Below, in pieces: positions 23,697-34,738 of a stretch of DNA of 64,000 nucleotides. The DNA lies in the NCBI GenBank assembly GCA_017979445.1, contig CM030706.1:31699330-31763329 (forward strand). The letters run 5' to 3'. Every line of letters starts with the position of its first letter. Position 1 is the stretch's first letter. The notes under the pieces are model-generated. The model made no database searches. It saw nothing but the letters and a program-made list of their open reading frames with translations, and was not told the DNA's origin. Made by a program: the position numbers and the translations under genes. Source of the DNA: Akebia trifoliata. Lineage: Eukaryota; Streptophyta; Magnoliopsida; Ranunculales; Lardizabalaceae.

Positions 23697-25630
23697 GATT
23701 GTTTCCCTTGACCCTTAAATTTGATAAAATTTAACAATACATAGCAGAAACCCCTCTAGGTTTATGCATTATTATTTATTTTTCAAATCCATATCTCTCA
23801 AAATTTTGTTGCTATATTTAAGATCAAAGTCAATTTAAAATATCATGTTAGGCAACTATAATTTTGAGAATCCAAGGATGCATGTCTCATTAGCCACAAT
23901 AATGGAAGAGATAAGTCAGAAAGCCCTTTAACAAAAAGGCTAATTGGAACAAAAAAGAAAAAAATAGGGATATTTACGAAAAGAGTCGCGCTAGAGTGAC
24001 CTCAATGAGGGACACCTTGACGTGGTGGCGTGCAGGGGTGGAGCTAGTAAAGAGCTGGTGGGGGCAATTGCCACCATAGAACTTTGAGACACCCCTATAT
24101 TTTTCAACTAATTACATGCCCCATTTGTCCCCTCTCCCCCCCGCCCTCAAAATTTTTTTTTTTTTGTTGATGACATTGCCTCTTAACTCATATACTAATT
24201 GGAAATAAATATCATTTTCGTCACCTTCTAACCAAAAGCCTTTGAATTTTTCCCTAAAACCATTCATCTTCAAGTTCTTCAACTATACAACTAACCATAG
24301 TTTGCCCCTATTACAAGAAAATCCTAGCTCTACTCCTGGTGGTGCACACATGTCCGTAGATGCCTCTTACTTGTATCTCAAAGAAACACATCTTTGGGCA
24401 TGTGCGCACCACCCATCAATATGTCCCCCAGTGAGGTCACTTCAGCATTAATCTTACTAAAAAAATGATCAACTTTTGACGAATTTACAATTTCAAGTCA
24501 CTGTTCATTTTAATTACCAAAACATGAACAATAACAAATTCGGTAAAGTGACGGGAAATAGTCACTTTAAGACTGCCAAATTCGTTACCGTTCTAATTTT
24601 TATTTTAGTTTTTTAAACAAAAACTTGATCATTCACATTATGGTAATTAAAATGAACAGTTAGCTGGAATCGTAAATAACTCATATTCAGCTCACGAAGT
24701 GGTAATTCACCCAAAAAACATACCCATCTCTCTTTAAATGTTTTCCTTCACCTCTCATTTGCCAAAATAACGGAAGAGATAAGAATTGGGTCAGATGTCT
24801 TGAGTTAAGGTCCCACAATTACTGCTCATCAAATACCCAAGTTAGGGTGTAAGGGAAAATATGATATTTTTGGATTTTTGGTAGATTAGTTTTGGATTGG
24901 AAAACCCATTGTCATATATAATAATTTAGGATTGTAATCATTCTCAATACAATTAAACTCTCTTATTTCTAATTCATGGATATAGATTTAACCCAATCAC
25001 CTAAATCTTGTGCTTCCTAATTATTTTCTTGATTGTGTTTCATTTTATACATTGCTAGATCTAGGGATCCACGCTCACAATAAGTTAAAGAAAATTCTTT
25101 CATAAAAGCTAATCGGTAAAAAAGCAAAAAAAAATAAAGAAAAAGAAAGAACAATTATCTATATATGTCTCTTTTATTGTTTTAATTCACCTTTTCTTTT
25201 TTTCTTTTTTCTTTTTTTTTTTTTTTCTATCAAAAGTCCATTTGGGGAAGAATCAAGAAAAATAGGAGAACCTACCCATTTAAGAATTCTTGTAAAATAA
25301 TAAAAGAGAGTGATTTCAAACAGGAAACAAAGCATTCTTAGAGGAACTCACTATCACTTGAAAACAATAATTAGAAGAAGAAAATATGAGCATTTTGAAT
25401 TTCTAAGTCACTTTCTCTCACCTGCTGCTGAGATATTGATGAAGAAAAAGAAGAAGAAGAAGAAGAAGAGGAGGAGGAGGAAGCACTATCAAGTAAACCC
25501 AGATATTCCAAAGCCTTATCACCAGATTCCACACAAGTTACTGTAACAACAACAGCAAATCCAGATAAATAAATAAAAAAATGAAAGAAAGAAAGATAAC
25601 CCATTAAAAATAAGATTCAACGTGTGTATT

Positions 25631-25675
<45 letters not shown>

Positions 25676-25798
25676 TTTACCATGGTAAGAAGAGAGAGTG
25701 AGGAGCTTCTCTAAGAGCTTTCTATGAATGAGACTATCATCTACTGCTAAAACATGAAAATGTTGTGTGTCTTCATGCTCTATCATCTCTAAGGCCAT
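20563..25798 (-). CDS. Type-A two-component response regulator, five exons
   Basis: A phosphorelay receiver protein. Type-A members are cytokinin-induced and dampen cytokinin signalling. Inferred exons on the minus strand: 25798-25681, 25540-25422, 22275-22192, 22108-22041, 20821-20563, giving 215 residues and a TAG stop. All key receiver residues are present: acidic pair D20-D21 (in [13 protein letters not shown]), phospho-acceptor D91 ([15 protein letters not shown]), S120 (VVVMSSEN) and K142 ([10 protein letters not shown]). The C-terminal tail of about 60 residues is Asn/Asp rich and lacks the Myb-like DNA-binding domain, which separates it from type-B regulators. Wording such as [10 protein letters not shown] and [14 protein letters not shown] is closest to the ARR8/ARR9 clade (inference). 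Oddities: an 11-Ser run at residues 60-70 from a coding microsatellite; a weak donor (AAG|gtcaac) after exon 3; Met130 at a junction where most relatives have Arg; introns of 3.1 and 1.2 kb filled with transposons. Confidence 0.9.
21040..21615 (+). repeat. Helitron-like units in the last intron of the response regulator gene
   Basis: Two units beginning with tatataataaaatgcaa and tatataaaataaaacaag. The first ends with a short hairpin (tgcttgtg ... cacaggca at about 21364-21386) and then aactctagt, as expected of a Helitron 3' end (hairpin plus CTAG). The interior resembles the copies at 2612-3195 and 46690-47845. No RepHel protein, so non-autonomous. Confidence 0.55.
21632..21768 (+). repeat. 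Tandem duplication of about 65-70 bp
   Basis: The unit ggcacatgttaaagtccaat ... ttgaattttctaccaaaaat occurs twice in succession with only a few changes. It lies within the last intron of the response regulator gene. Confidence 0.6.
22846..22863. repeat. (AC)n microsatellite
   Basis: A short run of cacacacacacaca in the third-largest intron segment of the response regulator gene. Confidence 0.8.
22905..23292. repeat. MITE, CTTACTAAGATAGTAAGG family
   Basis: Left end ccttactaagatagtaagg; right end with ctttactaagtcagg. Internal phrases (tggcatccaaaaacaagatc, ccattttcaaaaccttgga) match the other copies at 1163, 6555 and 32141. It sits in intron 2 of the response regulator gene. Confidence 0.65.
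23648..23697. repeat. (TAA)n microsatellite
   Basis: About 15 uninterrupted taa triplets. Confidence 0.95.
24033..24338. mobile_element. hAT MITE (CAGGGGTGGAGCTAG ends)
   Basis: Ends CAGGGGTGGAGCTAG and CCTAGCTCTACTCCTG form an inverted pair. The interior (gggggcaattgcc, actttgagac, catcttcaagttcttcaact) is homologous to the element at 7694-9149. It lies in intron 2 of the response regulator gene. The flanks gtggcgtg and gtggtgca only partly match, so the target duplication has decayed. Confidence 0.75.
25441..25486 (-). repeat. Coding microsatellite encoding poly-Ser
   Basis: A GAA/GAG/GAGGAG tract on the + strand, read on the minus strand as TCT/TCC codons, encodes the serine run at residues 60-76 of the response regulator. 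It lies between helix 2 and strand 3 of the receiver domain. Confidence 0.8.
25630..25675. repeat. (TG)n(AG)n compound microsatellite
   Basis: About 11 tg units followed by about 11 ag units, immediately inside intron 1 of the response regulator gene, next to the donor site. Confidence 0.9.
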
Positions 25799-25856
25799 TT
25801 CCTCTGTGTGTGTGATTCTATTTATGTTAGGTTTTGTGATGTTCGGTCTCTCAAGG

Positions 25857-25864
25857 CTTTTATA
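25857..25864 (-). promoter_or_regulatory. TATA box of the response regulator gene
   Basis: On the minus strand the sequence reads TATAAAAG, 59 bp before the start codon, implying a 5' leader of roughly 25-35 nt. Confidence 0.55.
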
Positions 25865-26025
25865 GGTTTATCAAACTTAAGCTAGTCCATAGTTTTAAAA
25901 CTCGACCATTGGAATGTGCAAGTGCAACTGAGTTGAGTCAACTCAAGAGCCAAGTAGCTTTTGAGTCAACTCACGCAAGAGAAACAAGTATAAAAAAAAT
26001 TAATTTGTTATAATTATTTAAAAAG

Positions 26026-26148
26026 AGAGCTTCTATTGCCTCACCAACTTTTTCTAACGCCACCCCAAGATGTATGCTAATTCTTTGGTTATTTACATAT
26101 GAATTGGGGTGGAATTAGCAAAAATTGGTGTGGCAATAGAATCTCTCT
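26026..26148. repeat. Short MITE with AGAGAGCTTCTATTGCC ends
   Basis: Left end agagagcttctattgcc is matched by ggcaatagaatctctct at the right end; the middle has ttggttatttacatatgaat. A full-length relative is at 36612-36720 and a fragment at 7071-7133. Confidence 0.6.
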
Positions 26149-26469
26149 TTAAAAAATTGAATCACGATAAACTGACTCAAAAAAAAAAAACATACTCAAA
26201 CCTACACAACTGATTTGGAATGTGCACAAAACTATAGATTTTTGGTTAAAAAGCCTAAGGATGTAATGTCCACCCTTCCTACCTCCGAAGATCGGACTTC
26301 GATTCGATCGAAAATGATATGTTGTAATTATTTTCAAAGAAAATATTTTAAACCCAAACACAATTTGCAACACCCCACTAACTTTTTGATGCTATTGGTA
26401 ATTGGGTCATTCTCAACCCATGATAGTGGACCATTGCCATAAGCCAATAATTTTCAAAATTGTGCTCCT

Positions 26470-26840
26470 AAGACAAGATTTGTGTGAGGATCATCTCTTT
26501 CAATGAGATGGTCCCTTATGATTATGCCGATATAAGGGTATAAGTTGTCGTTCATTTGATTTTCTTTTTCTTTTCTTCTTTTCTTTTATAAATGATCACA
26601 TTTTTAAGGTTACCACCCTTCGGTGGAAAGAAAGGGGTGGTCTAGCACATTCCCCTCTCTTTAATCGAACCCTTACCAAGATCTTAGATAGTTTGGTACT
26701 TTATCTGTACGAGAGTCACTATAAAAAATTATTTTTTTTAAATCATATTCTGGGTGCCCATTCACATCATTTTCTAAAAAAAGAATAATGACGAGTTCAA
26801 ATCCACGTAATGGTGATCTTCAGACTTGAAGATCACGTAT
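26470..26840 (+). mobile_element. LTR fragment related to the Tat-type LTR at 57203
   Basis: Several blocks are shared in the same order with 59130-59500: aggatcatctctttcaatga, ggttaccacccttcggtgg, agaaaggggtggtctagcac, tttaatcgaaccc, cgagagtcact, gggtgcccattcacatc. It is the 3' part of an older LTR copy, without start or internal domain. Confidence 0.6.
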
Positions 26841-26985
26841 CTATAGTTACATTTACCTGGAACATGTCGAAAAAATCACCCGTTTGAGGACTTATTTTTA
26901 TAATCAATATATGAAAAAAAAAAAAATGAGGTCTCCAATGGTATGAGAGAAAGACAGAGGAGAACCAAGCATTTTAAAAGGAAAA

Positions 26986-27007
26986 AAATTATATTATTAT
27001 AATTTTT

Positions 27008-27051
<44 letters not shown>

Positions 27052-27054
27052 ATA
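26986..27054. repeat. (ATT)n / (TAATAA)n AT-rich microsatellite
   Basis: Runs of ataataataat followed by attattattatt form a perfect-looking inverted low-complexity tract. Confidence 0.85.
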
Positions 27055-28262
27055 TTAGATCAAATCAGATACATTACTATTTGAATGCTTATTTGATAAG
27101 CATTCGGATGTAAAATATTATATGATATCCAAAATTTTCAAATAATATTTAATTTTTCAAATACAAATTCAGATTTCGACTATTTATTGACTGTCCTAAT
27201 TAGGTTAAAGGGGTAAAAGATGAAATATAATAAAATTAAAGTGATATTTCTAAAAAAGGGGAAAGAGAGGAAAGATAGTAAAATTGGAGGGATATTATTA
27301 AATAAGAGGGAGGAGAGGAAAACAATAAAGATGAAGGGGTGAAGAGGAAGTAGTGCAGACCTCATAATTGGAGGGGTGTTTATCCCCCTAGCAAACAACA
27401 CACATTAACACAAAAACTGTAGCAAAGTGGGACTTACAATTGTATTTGATTATGTAGATATTTTGAGATTTTAAAATAAAAATAATGTTTATTTTTCAAA
27501 AAAATATAATAATGTAACTCAAGTATTTTAGACTCGACTCGAAACTCAAATTTCGAATCAAATCAACCCGAGTTAAAAAACTATGATATATGTTTACAAA
27601 ATAGACAAGAGAAGAGTGGAGAAGGGGGGATGGTTGTTGTTGTTGTTTGTTGAGGAGTGGGCGCTGGGTTGGTGTAGATAATGAGTGGGTAAGAAGAAAC
27701 TTGATACCACGATCTTCTTTAGATTCTCTAGACAACGTCAGAAGACTCTGTTGGATCTTCCTCCAACTGTGTGGGCCTCACCTATCTTCGTCTTTCTCTC
27801 ACCAAATTATCTTTTTTATTTTTTATTTTTCTGTTTTTTATGGATTGATGACTGACCAGAATTCAAAGATCTTTGTTCCCACTTTGTCTTCCTAATTAGG
27901 AATTGATTCTGGATTAATAGAAAGCTTTTGAAAAGTAGAAGACTAATAATATTATTATTTTAAATGTTTTAAATAAAATATAAGATTTGAAAATTGAAAG
28001 ACAAAAATTATTATTATTTAAATAAAATTTTCATGTGTTTGTATAATTATCTACGACCTATTTAATAGACTGGAAATTCTTCTAGTCAAGTCAACACAAT
28101 TAAATTGAGGTGATCAGTACATAAACTTGAGAGGGGTTGAATTATAAATTCCAAAACTAATTGAACCAGATTGAAAATTACTTAAGACTTCAAATCTGTC
28201 TTCACCTTTCAATTATTGACTGCTAACTACTCTCGCTCTTATTTATTTAAAAAATAAAAATG
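27055..28262. other. Intergenic AT-rich DNA with one Helitron-like piece
   Basis: 27185-27440 carries the Helitron-like phrases ggaaagatagtaaaattgga, ggatattattaa and gtagcaaagtgggactta in minus orientation. The remainder (27441-28262) has no recognised gene; short frames at 27496-27895 lack motifs. Confidence 0.4.
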
Positions 28263-28560
28263 GGGTGGCATTCAGAGGCCCTAAAGAGAGCCAAACATTT
28301 TTTCAATATAAGGGTTAGAATCCTCACAAAAAAATAAGTCAATTCCAAAACTTCTAACCCCATCAAAAATGGTTTAAAAAATTGGACGGTTCACGATTCT
28401 TCAACTTGTAAATTAGGGTTAGAAGTTTCGGAAAAAGCTGATTTTTGTTGAGGATGATCCCTTCATCATAGAGATCATTCTCACAAAAAATGAATCTATG
28501 CAGAAACTTTTAACCCTTATTTTGAAAAATGTTTGGCTATCTTTAAGGCCTTCGAACGTT
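28263..28560. mobile_element. Hairpin MITE of the GGATGATC family (copy 1)
   Basis: Ends ggtggcattcagaggccct and aggccttcgaacg (inverted GGCGTTCGAAGGCCCTAAAG type), with agagagccaaacatttt and aaaatgtttggct inside. The interior has gaggatgatccc ... gagatcattctc. It belongs to the same family as the cluster at 38221-45164, and is the only copy here not flanked by (TA)n. Confidence 0.65.
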
Positions 28561-28689
28561 TCTCAGAAAAATGATACTCATTAGTTGTCGATTATAATGG
28601 AAATTAATACCTAAATCCATTTATGCTATTCATCATATAATATGCTTCACTAAGAACTTGGGTCATTATTTTTTGTTTTTTTCTTTGAT

Positions 28690-29045
28690 AACCAGATATC
28701 CCTGTAGACAACGGATTAGGCACGTATCAGGCTTTGCCCAATCCATAAACCATGGTCTTGTCCAAAGGACTAACTCAGAATGGATACTAGACAAGAGACA
28801 GACCCAACTTAAGCCTTCCAAACATATCCGAAACAGAGGTTTGGTGGTGTTTCAAGTACTCAAATGAAAGGAACTACAGTGTTCCCAGGGCATGTGTAAC
28901 GCCTCACATCACACGCACCAAGTAAGTAAGGATGCATTTTCATGGGCAGCCCTCAGGAATTAATGCTCATACTGGATATTGAACTCATCACCTACGAGCA
29001 TTAACCGCTTATTAGTCTGAAATTGCCATTGAACCAACCTGTTGG
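28690..29045 (-). repeat. tRNA-derived SINE, minus strand
   Basis: Read on the minus strand it starts ccaacaggttggttcaatgg (A-box-like), has a B-box-like gagttcaatatcc, then the body to about 28700. A second copy with the same ends is at 35803-36012. The Pol III promoter layout defines it as a tRNA-type SINE. Confidence 0.6.
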
Positions 29046-30087
29046 GTTAAACTTTGGGTCATAATTGTCAATGTCAACTTGAAAAAAAATAAAATTGCAA
29101 AACTATATAGATTTGATCCCTCAATCATACAAATTAATGTTCTACTTAGTTTTAATAGTAGAACATAGAAACAAAGAATTGATGGGATGATTATATATAA
29201 GATGTAACAACCACCTAAGTATGGGTGTATAAATGTGGCAGCTCCAAATTCAAAATATAGGAAGGTCCAAAGTGCTTTCAAAGCAATCATACATCAACTT
29301 TTTGCAAGTCTTCTCACCCAACTTAAATATCAACTCTTGGCCATATATTATTGGTCTCCAATTGCTTGACTAATGTAATGGTAAATAAAAATTATTACTC
29401 AAAGAAAGTGTAATAATGTTTCATATGCACTAGCTGTCTTAGTCATTAATTGCATTTAACCATATTGAAGATTTCCTAACAATCCAAGGTACACCTCACT
29501 AAATATATTGGATTGTAGTACCAAATATACATGATTTGACCCTATCAGACCAAAGCCGCCCTTGTGGAATCCACCAAGCATGATTGTTCTACATTACATC
29601 ATCAATTGTTGCAACTTTTTTGTTCTTGAAATCTCGTTGTGTGTGGGGGGTCGATTCCTTGTCTAGCAATATTTTTTTTCATAAAAAATAATTTATAAAA
29701 AAAATTTAATTACAATAATTATTGTTATTATTTGCATTTTCTGTCGCTCAAACACCTGCCAAATCTTTCAAAATTTTCTTGAATGACTAATGATAAAATG
29801 ACGGGCTAAATACGTGACTGACATGATAATTATGTATCCCGAAGAAAAAGATTATGGTTCTGTGCACTTGCCACAGCAAAGTCGATCATACCATATACAT
29901 TTTCATGCGACATGTTATCACGGCTCTTCTAGAATAACTATCAAAAACTCCCAAACATGATTTCAAGTCTCAGTATAATATCTTGTCTGGTTCACAGATG
30001 AGATCAAGTTTTCTCGGATGAGATAATAAATTGTTTAATTTGATTTACAATTATTTATTAAAATATAATTACATGTGAAAATTTATA
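29046..30087. other. Intergenic DNA, no gene seen
   Basis: AT-rich. Only a small block at 29835-29885 (tgtatcccgaagaaaaag, ggttctgtgcacttgccac) is recognisable, as a fragment of the palindromic MITE found at 54570-54720. Confidence 0.45.
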
Positions 30088-30768
30088 TGGATAAATTACA
30101 TCTTCACCCTCTATAGTTTGGCATAATTTCATTTTGACCCCTTGAAATTTTGATAATTACACTTACTTCCCCTTAGACTGATGGGGTTACAATTTAGATG
30201 TTATTTTACTATTTTACCTTCTTATTTTATGTTATTTTTTATTTTAAAAAAATTAAAACAATAATTAAAATGCCCCACCTAGGTATTTATTGAACTCATT
30301 TTTTCACAGGCATATTTTTGTTATAAAAATGAATAACCTTTTAAAAAGGAAAAAATGATCTTTACACAATGAGAAAAAAACTTGACAGACCAAGGCGTCA
30401 AATTTTTCATTGTAGATTTTTTTTTTCAACGAGTTGAAACCATAAAATTAATGAAGGATGAGAGAAATTTGACTGCTCTAAGCCATTGAATCAGGGAACA
30501 TAAAAAATTTCAATGGACTAAGACTGTCGAAATTTTATTTGTAAAATTCGTGGGTCTTGGCCTGTCATATTTACTTGTCAAAAATTTCAATTTTCAAGTA
30601 GTGTTATAAAAGGAATTTAACTATTAAGTTGACGGTAATTTGACAGAAGGGGGTAAGTCAACCCATTAAATACCTATAAAAGAGGTAAGTGCAATTATCA
30701 AAATATTAGGGGTTCAAAATAGAATTATGCCAAACTATAGAGGGTCAAATTAAAATTACTCTAATTAT
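30088..30768. mobile_element. TIR element of about 680 bp (MULE-like MITE)
   Basis: About 85 bp at the left end (ataaattacatcttcaccct, ctatagtttggcataattt, attttgataattacacttac) is repeated in inverted orientation at the right end (gtaagtgcaattatcaaaat, aattatgccaaactatagag). The long inverted ends and AT-rich, non-coding interior fit a Mutator-like or foldback MITE. A target duplication was not resolved. Confidence 0.65.
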
Positions 30769-31363
30769 ATGTTTTGTTATAAAATAGATTACACATCATT
30801 AATGACAAGGGTCTTTTTTTTAAAATAATAAATATTTATAAATTATAAAAAATAATTATTTTAGTGAAAAATATATAAAATTCCAATTGACTTGGCCAAG
30901 ATTTTTCCAAAATATCTTCCGAATTATCTCGTGAGATGGTGTGAAACCTAAGACGCCGTGTGCTGTCTCTAATAAACAATAACAAGATGATTAGACAAAT
31001 GATCTCTATCTCGGATGATATTTGAAATTATGCTCTCATCACAAAGCGCTGTAAAGTATCTCGTATTAACCAAACCAAACTAGTGGTCCTGATTGATGGG
31101 CATATATTCCACAAGAAGATGACACGTGGATATAAATATTAAAAACACCATTACACCTTTCAACAATAATAATTATAATCGAGTAGGAAAAAAAAGGACC
31201 CCATAAGGATGAGATCAAAAGGGGGTGAACAAATCTTTTGTAATAATATCAAGGGAGACATTATTTAAATAAAAGTTAGGGACCGTAGGCCCACAAGGAT
31301 TTTATTAAAGAGAGTCTAGCAAATAAAATCTTTTGTAGGTCCCACTTAAGCTTCTAATCCGTA
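30769..31363. other. Intergenic DNA, no feature recognised
   Basis: AT-rich with no ORF or terminal repeat that I can support. Confidence 0.4.
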
Positions 31364-32098
31364 TTTGGTTTTGAATCTGTTTCCGTCTAAGGGTCTATAA
31401 TAGTCCAATCCACCAGTCTTCTGTGGGTCCACATATTGTCTGCCACGTGGTACCTTCTTATTTTTGGACAACGTTTCTCGTGTTACACGAGTCATTCGTG
31501 ACTCGGAATATCTTCGTCCAAGGCTTTTTCGCATTGTGGGCCAACAGTTACTCGAGTCAGTCGTGACAGTGCGATTTTGTTGACGCATGATTTGTTGACA
31601 TACTATGACCGCCCAATCTTATTGGTGGATTTTGTGGGATTATTTATTGAGCACACCCTCTTTTTATTTTTTTTCTTAAAGTACTCCTCCAACTATTAAC
31701 TTATTAGAAAGAACTCGAAATCATGCTGTACTTGGTTTTGAATATGTTTCCGTCTAAGGGTCTATAATAGTCCAATCCACCAGTCTTTGTGGGCCCACAT
31801 ATTGTCTGCCTTGTGGTACCTTTTTATTTTTGGACAACGTCTCGTGTTACATGAGTCACTCGTGACTCGGAATATCTTCGTCCAAGGCTTTTTCACATTG
31901 TGGACCAACAGTTGCTCAAGTCAGTCGTGACTCATGAGGAGTGCGATTTTGTTGACGCATGATTTGTTGACATACTAGATCGCTCAATCTTATTGGAGGA
32001 TTTTGTGGGATTATTTATTGAGCACACCCTCGTTTTATTTTTTTTCTTAAAGTACTCCTCCAACTATTAACTTATTAGAAAGAACTCCAATCATGGTG
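31364..32098 (+). repeat. Tandem duplication, unit 367 bp
   Basis: Two adjacent copies (about 31364-31730 and 31731-32098) share nearly all sequence, for example ctaagggtctataatagtcc, gtgactcggaatatcttcgt and tattgagcacaccctc. Copy 2 lacks a few bases near gtggtacc and has ctcatgagg inserted in its middle. An inverted partial copy lies at 34528-34738. The nature of the unit is unknown; the paired arms suggest a foldback-type element. Confidence 0.75.
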
Positions 32099-32140
32099 AT
32101 GTTGAATTGAAATAGCATGATTTCAAATTGAAATGGGAAC

Positions 32141-32466
32141 CACTTTCCTTACTAACATAGTAAGATTTAATGCTTACTAAGGGTCGTTTGGCTAAAATGG
32201 ATTACCACATCAGCAGCCCTCTAAGTTTCATCCAAAAACTCAAAAATTAACAAATTGTTTTGAGTTTGATCTAAGGTTTTGAAAATGGACAGGTATCAAA
32301 ATTCCCCATAACTCCCAAACTTAAAATTGAAATTCAAAGGTAAAAATGATTTTTTTATTTTGGAATTTTTTTTTCAAAGTTCATAGAATTTTGCCTTCTA
32401 CAACAATAAAGAATCAGATCATGATTTGGAAGCCACAAGGTGAGTCCAAGGACCCTTGGTTTCTCC
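32141..32466. repeat. MITE, CTTACTAA family (reverse copy)
   Basis: Begins ccttactaacatagtaagatt and ends aggtgagtccaaggaccc. It matches 6555-6908 in the same direction. It lies between the direct and inverted arms of the 367-bp repeat. Confidence 0.65.
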
Positions 32467-34137
32467 CATTAAAGGAACACCATTAGTACTTGAACTGACA
32501 TTTCCCTAGTATACATCCCTTTTGAGGTATTATCAGTTCTATTTGAATTTTGATCGTGATACAAAAATACTTGGGACTGGAACCTAATATAAACACATTC
32601 ATATAATCCCCTTATGGTTAAGGATATCATGGTTAAGGATATCATTGTTAAAACACCAAGACTCGGACTTAGGTAATGATTAAAGATATCATTCCAATAT
32701 GTTAGTTATCCTTCACATAAATGCCAAAATCATGAATCAATTGATCAAACATAACCTAAATTAATAATATTTGTTTCCAATGTATATGATGTAACTTCAT
32801 ACCATTTTTTGTCCTCTTAACTATATTATAAACTAAAATAATGTTTGACAAAATAAAGTCATTCACAAAAAGTAAAAAAGAAAGAAAAAGACTAAAATGT
32901 CTTCTAAGATATAATAGACTAAGCAATCTTCATGGCTTTGAATCCTTGCAATACAAAAAAATACTTCTATGCCTTGGTAGAAATCCTCCACAGGTCGGTT
33001 CTTCATTTTCTTTTAACTGCAAAAACAGATTCATGTTAAAGCCAATGAAGAAAAGACATCAATTTTATAAGTCTAATAATACAATCAACGATCTTGTATC
33101 AAACATTATTTAATTAATAAAAATCATACCCATTATGATAATGAATTTAGAAAATCTAATCTTTGAACCGGTCCTTGAGATTCATGAGTTTGTGGCAAAT
33201 GTACCTATAAAATGATTGATACATACAAGTAAATGATGATTTTCATTAAGTTAAAAAAAAAGTGTCAAGACATGTAAATTACATACTTGTTGAGACGTGT
33301 AAGTACCACTTTGGAAAAATTGATGATTTCTTTATTCTGTACACCCTATGTAATTATATTGTAAGTACATTCCTGACCATGGAGGTAATTGACTTGGGTA
33401 CTGATTATATAATGATTGTTGTGCCAATTCAAATGACTCTTATATGAGAATGAATAAACTTACATATTATATTTAACTCAATTGTTAAAAATATTTTATA
33501 ACATTAATCGAAGTAAATCATAACTTGAGTAGCTTGATACATGTTTAATGATCCACCCATGTTTTATATTTTTGTAACATTTCCATTATTTTCACCCACA
33601 TAAAATTATTATGTTATTAGTAAGAATATAGAAGTAAAAGAATATTGAAATGCATTCCATTTTTATACATATAACGACTTACCTGTTTGTTTAGATGGGC
33701 CCTATTTTTTGGTACTTTAGTTTCCAAAGTACTTTTAATTCTAGTTTTATGATGGTCTCGACCTCGTTTGATTTTTGGATCTTGCAATTGAATGTATAAT
33801 CCACCATGCTTTTATTATGGAGTGTGTGTGAGAGAGATTGAAGTTTATAGAGTTAGTGCAAGTGTTGTTGATTGAACATTAATACAACTAAAGTTGTGTT
33901 AGGTTACTTGCTTTCAAAACCAAGGATACAAAATAGAGTTAGGTTATTTGGTTAAATTATGATCTCAATATTACAAAACAATATAATTCTACTTAAAACA
34001 ATTTCAGTAATTGTTTATGATTAGGCTTATGTAGAATCTAAAACAAAACAAAAAAAAATCCTAAAAAAATATATTAAGATTTATTGAACAAGCTTGAAGC
34101 ATAAGATTAAAAATATTTTCTTCACTAAAGCAAAATT
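32467..34137. other. Long AT-rich stretch, no gene recognised
   Basis: Contains short frames only (for example 32841-33113), none with a motif. It is the interior between the 367-bp direct repeat and its inverted arm, so it may be the body of a large non-autonomous element. Confidence 0.35.
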
Positions 34138-34474
34138 TTAAAATATATTTAAAAAAATCAATAAATTAAAATTGTTGAAAATAAATTAAAATATATATAA
34201 ATGGAAAAAAAAAAATCACGCATTTACAAAAGGAGATGATAGTATCTAGGGTTTGAAAGCAAGAGAAGTGCTTAGAAGCATAGAAAAACCTTAATGAGAA
34301 AATATATTAAAAAATATTCAATAAATTGAAATTGCTAAAAATAAATTAAAAATATATATAAATGGAAAAAAAAAAAAAAAAACAAAATCACACACTTACA
34401 AAGGGAGATGATAGTATCTAAAGTTTGAAAGCAAGAGAAGTGCTTAGAAGTATAGAAAAACCTTAACGAAAAAG
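34138..34474 (+). repeat. Tandem duplication, unit about 168 bp
   Basis: Two copies in a row, each ending with gatgatagtatcta, gtttgaaagcaagagaagtg and tagaaaaaccttaa. They differ at scattered positions and in the length of an A run. Confidence 0.7.
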
Positions 34475-34527
34475 TCTTTGGATTACCGATAAAAGAAAAT
34501 GAACTGTTTGGAGTTCCTATGGAAATC

Positions 34528-34738
34528 ATGTTATTTCAATTCAACATCACCATGATTAGAGTTCTTTGTAATCAGTTAATAATTGAAGTACTTTAAGAAG
34601 AAAAAAAAAAAAAAGGGTGTGCTCAATAAATAATCCCACAAAATCTTCCAATAGGATTGGGCGGTCATAGTATGTCAACAAATCGTGCGTCAACAAAATC
34701 GCACTCTGTGACTCATTCTATCATTTTTTCACATTGGG
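34528..34738 (-). repeat. Inverted arm of the 367-bp repeat
   Basis: Reverse complement of the second half of the repeat at 31731-32098, including atttcaattcaacatcacca, gtgtgctcaataaataatcc, tcatagtatgtcaacaaatc and gtcaacaaaatcgcactc. It faces the direct copies across 2.4 kb. Confidence 0.7.

Noticed and set aside
23648..27054. Regularly spaced short repeats as a CRISPR-like array
   Set aside because: They are simple microsatellites in plant nuclear DNA; there are no conserved repeats with unique spacers and no cas genes.
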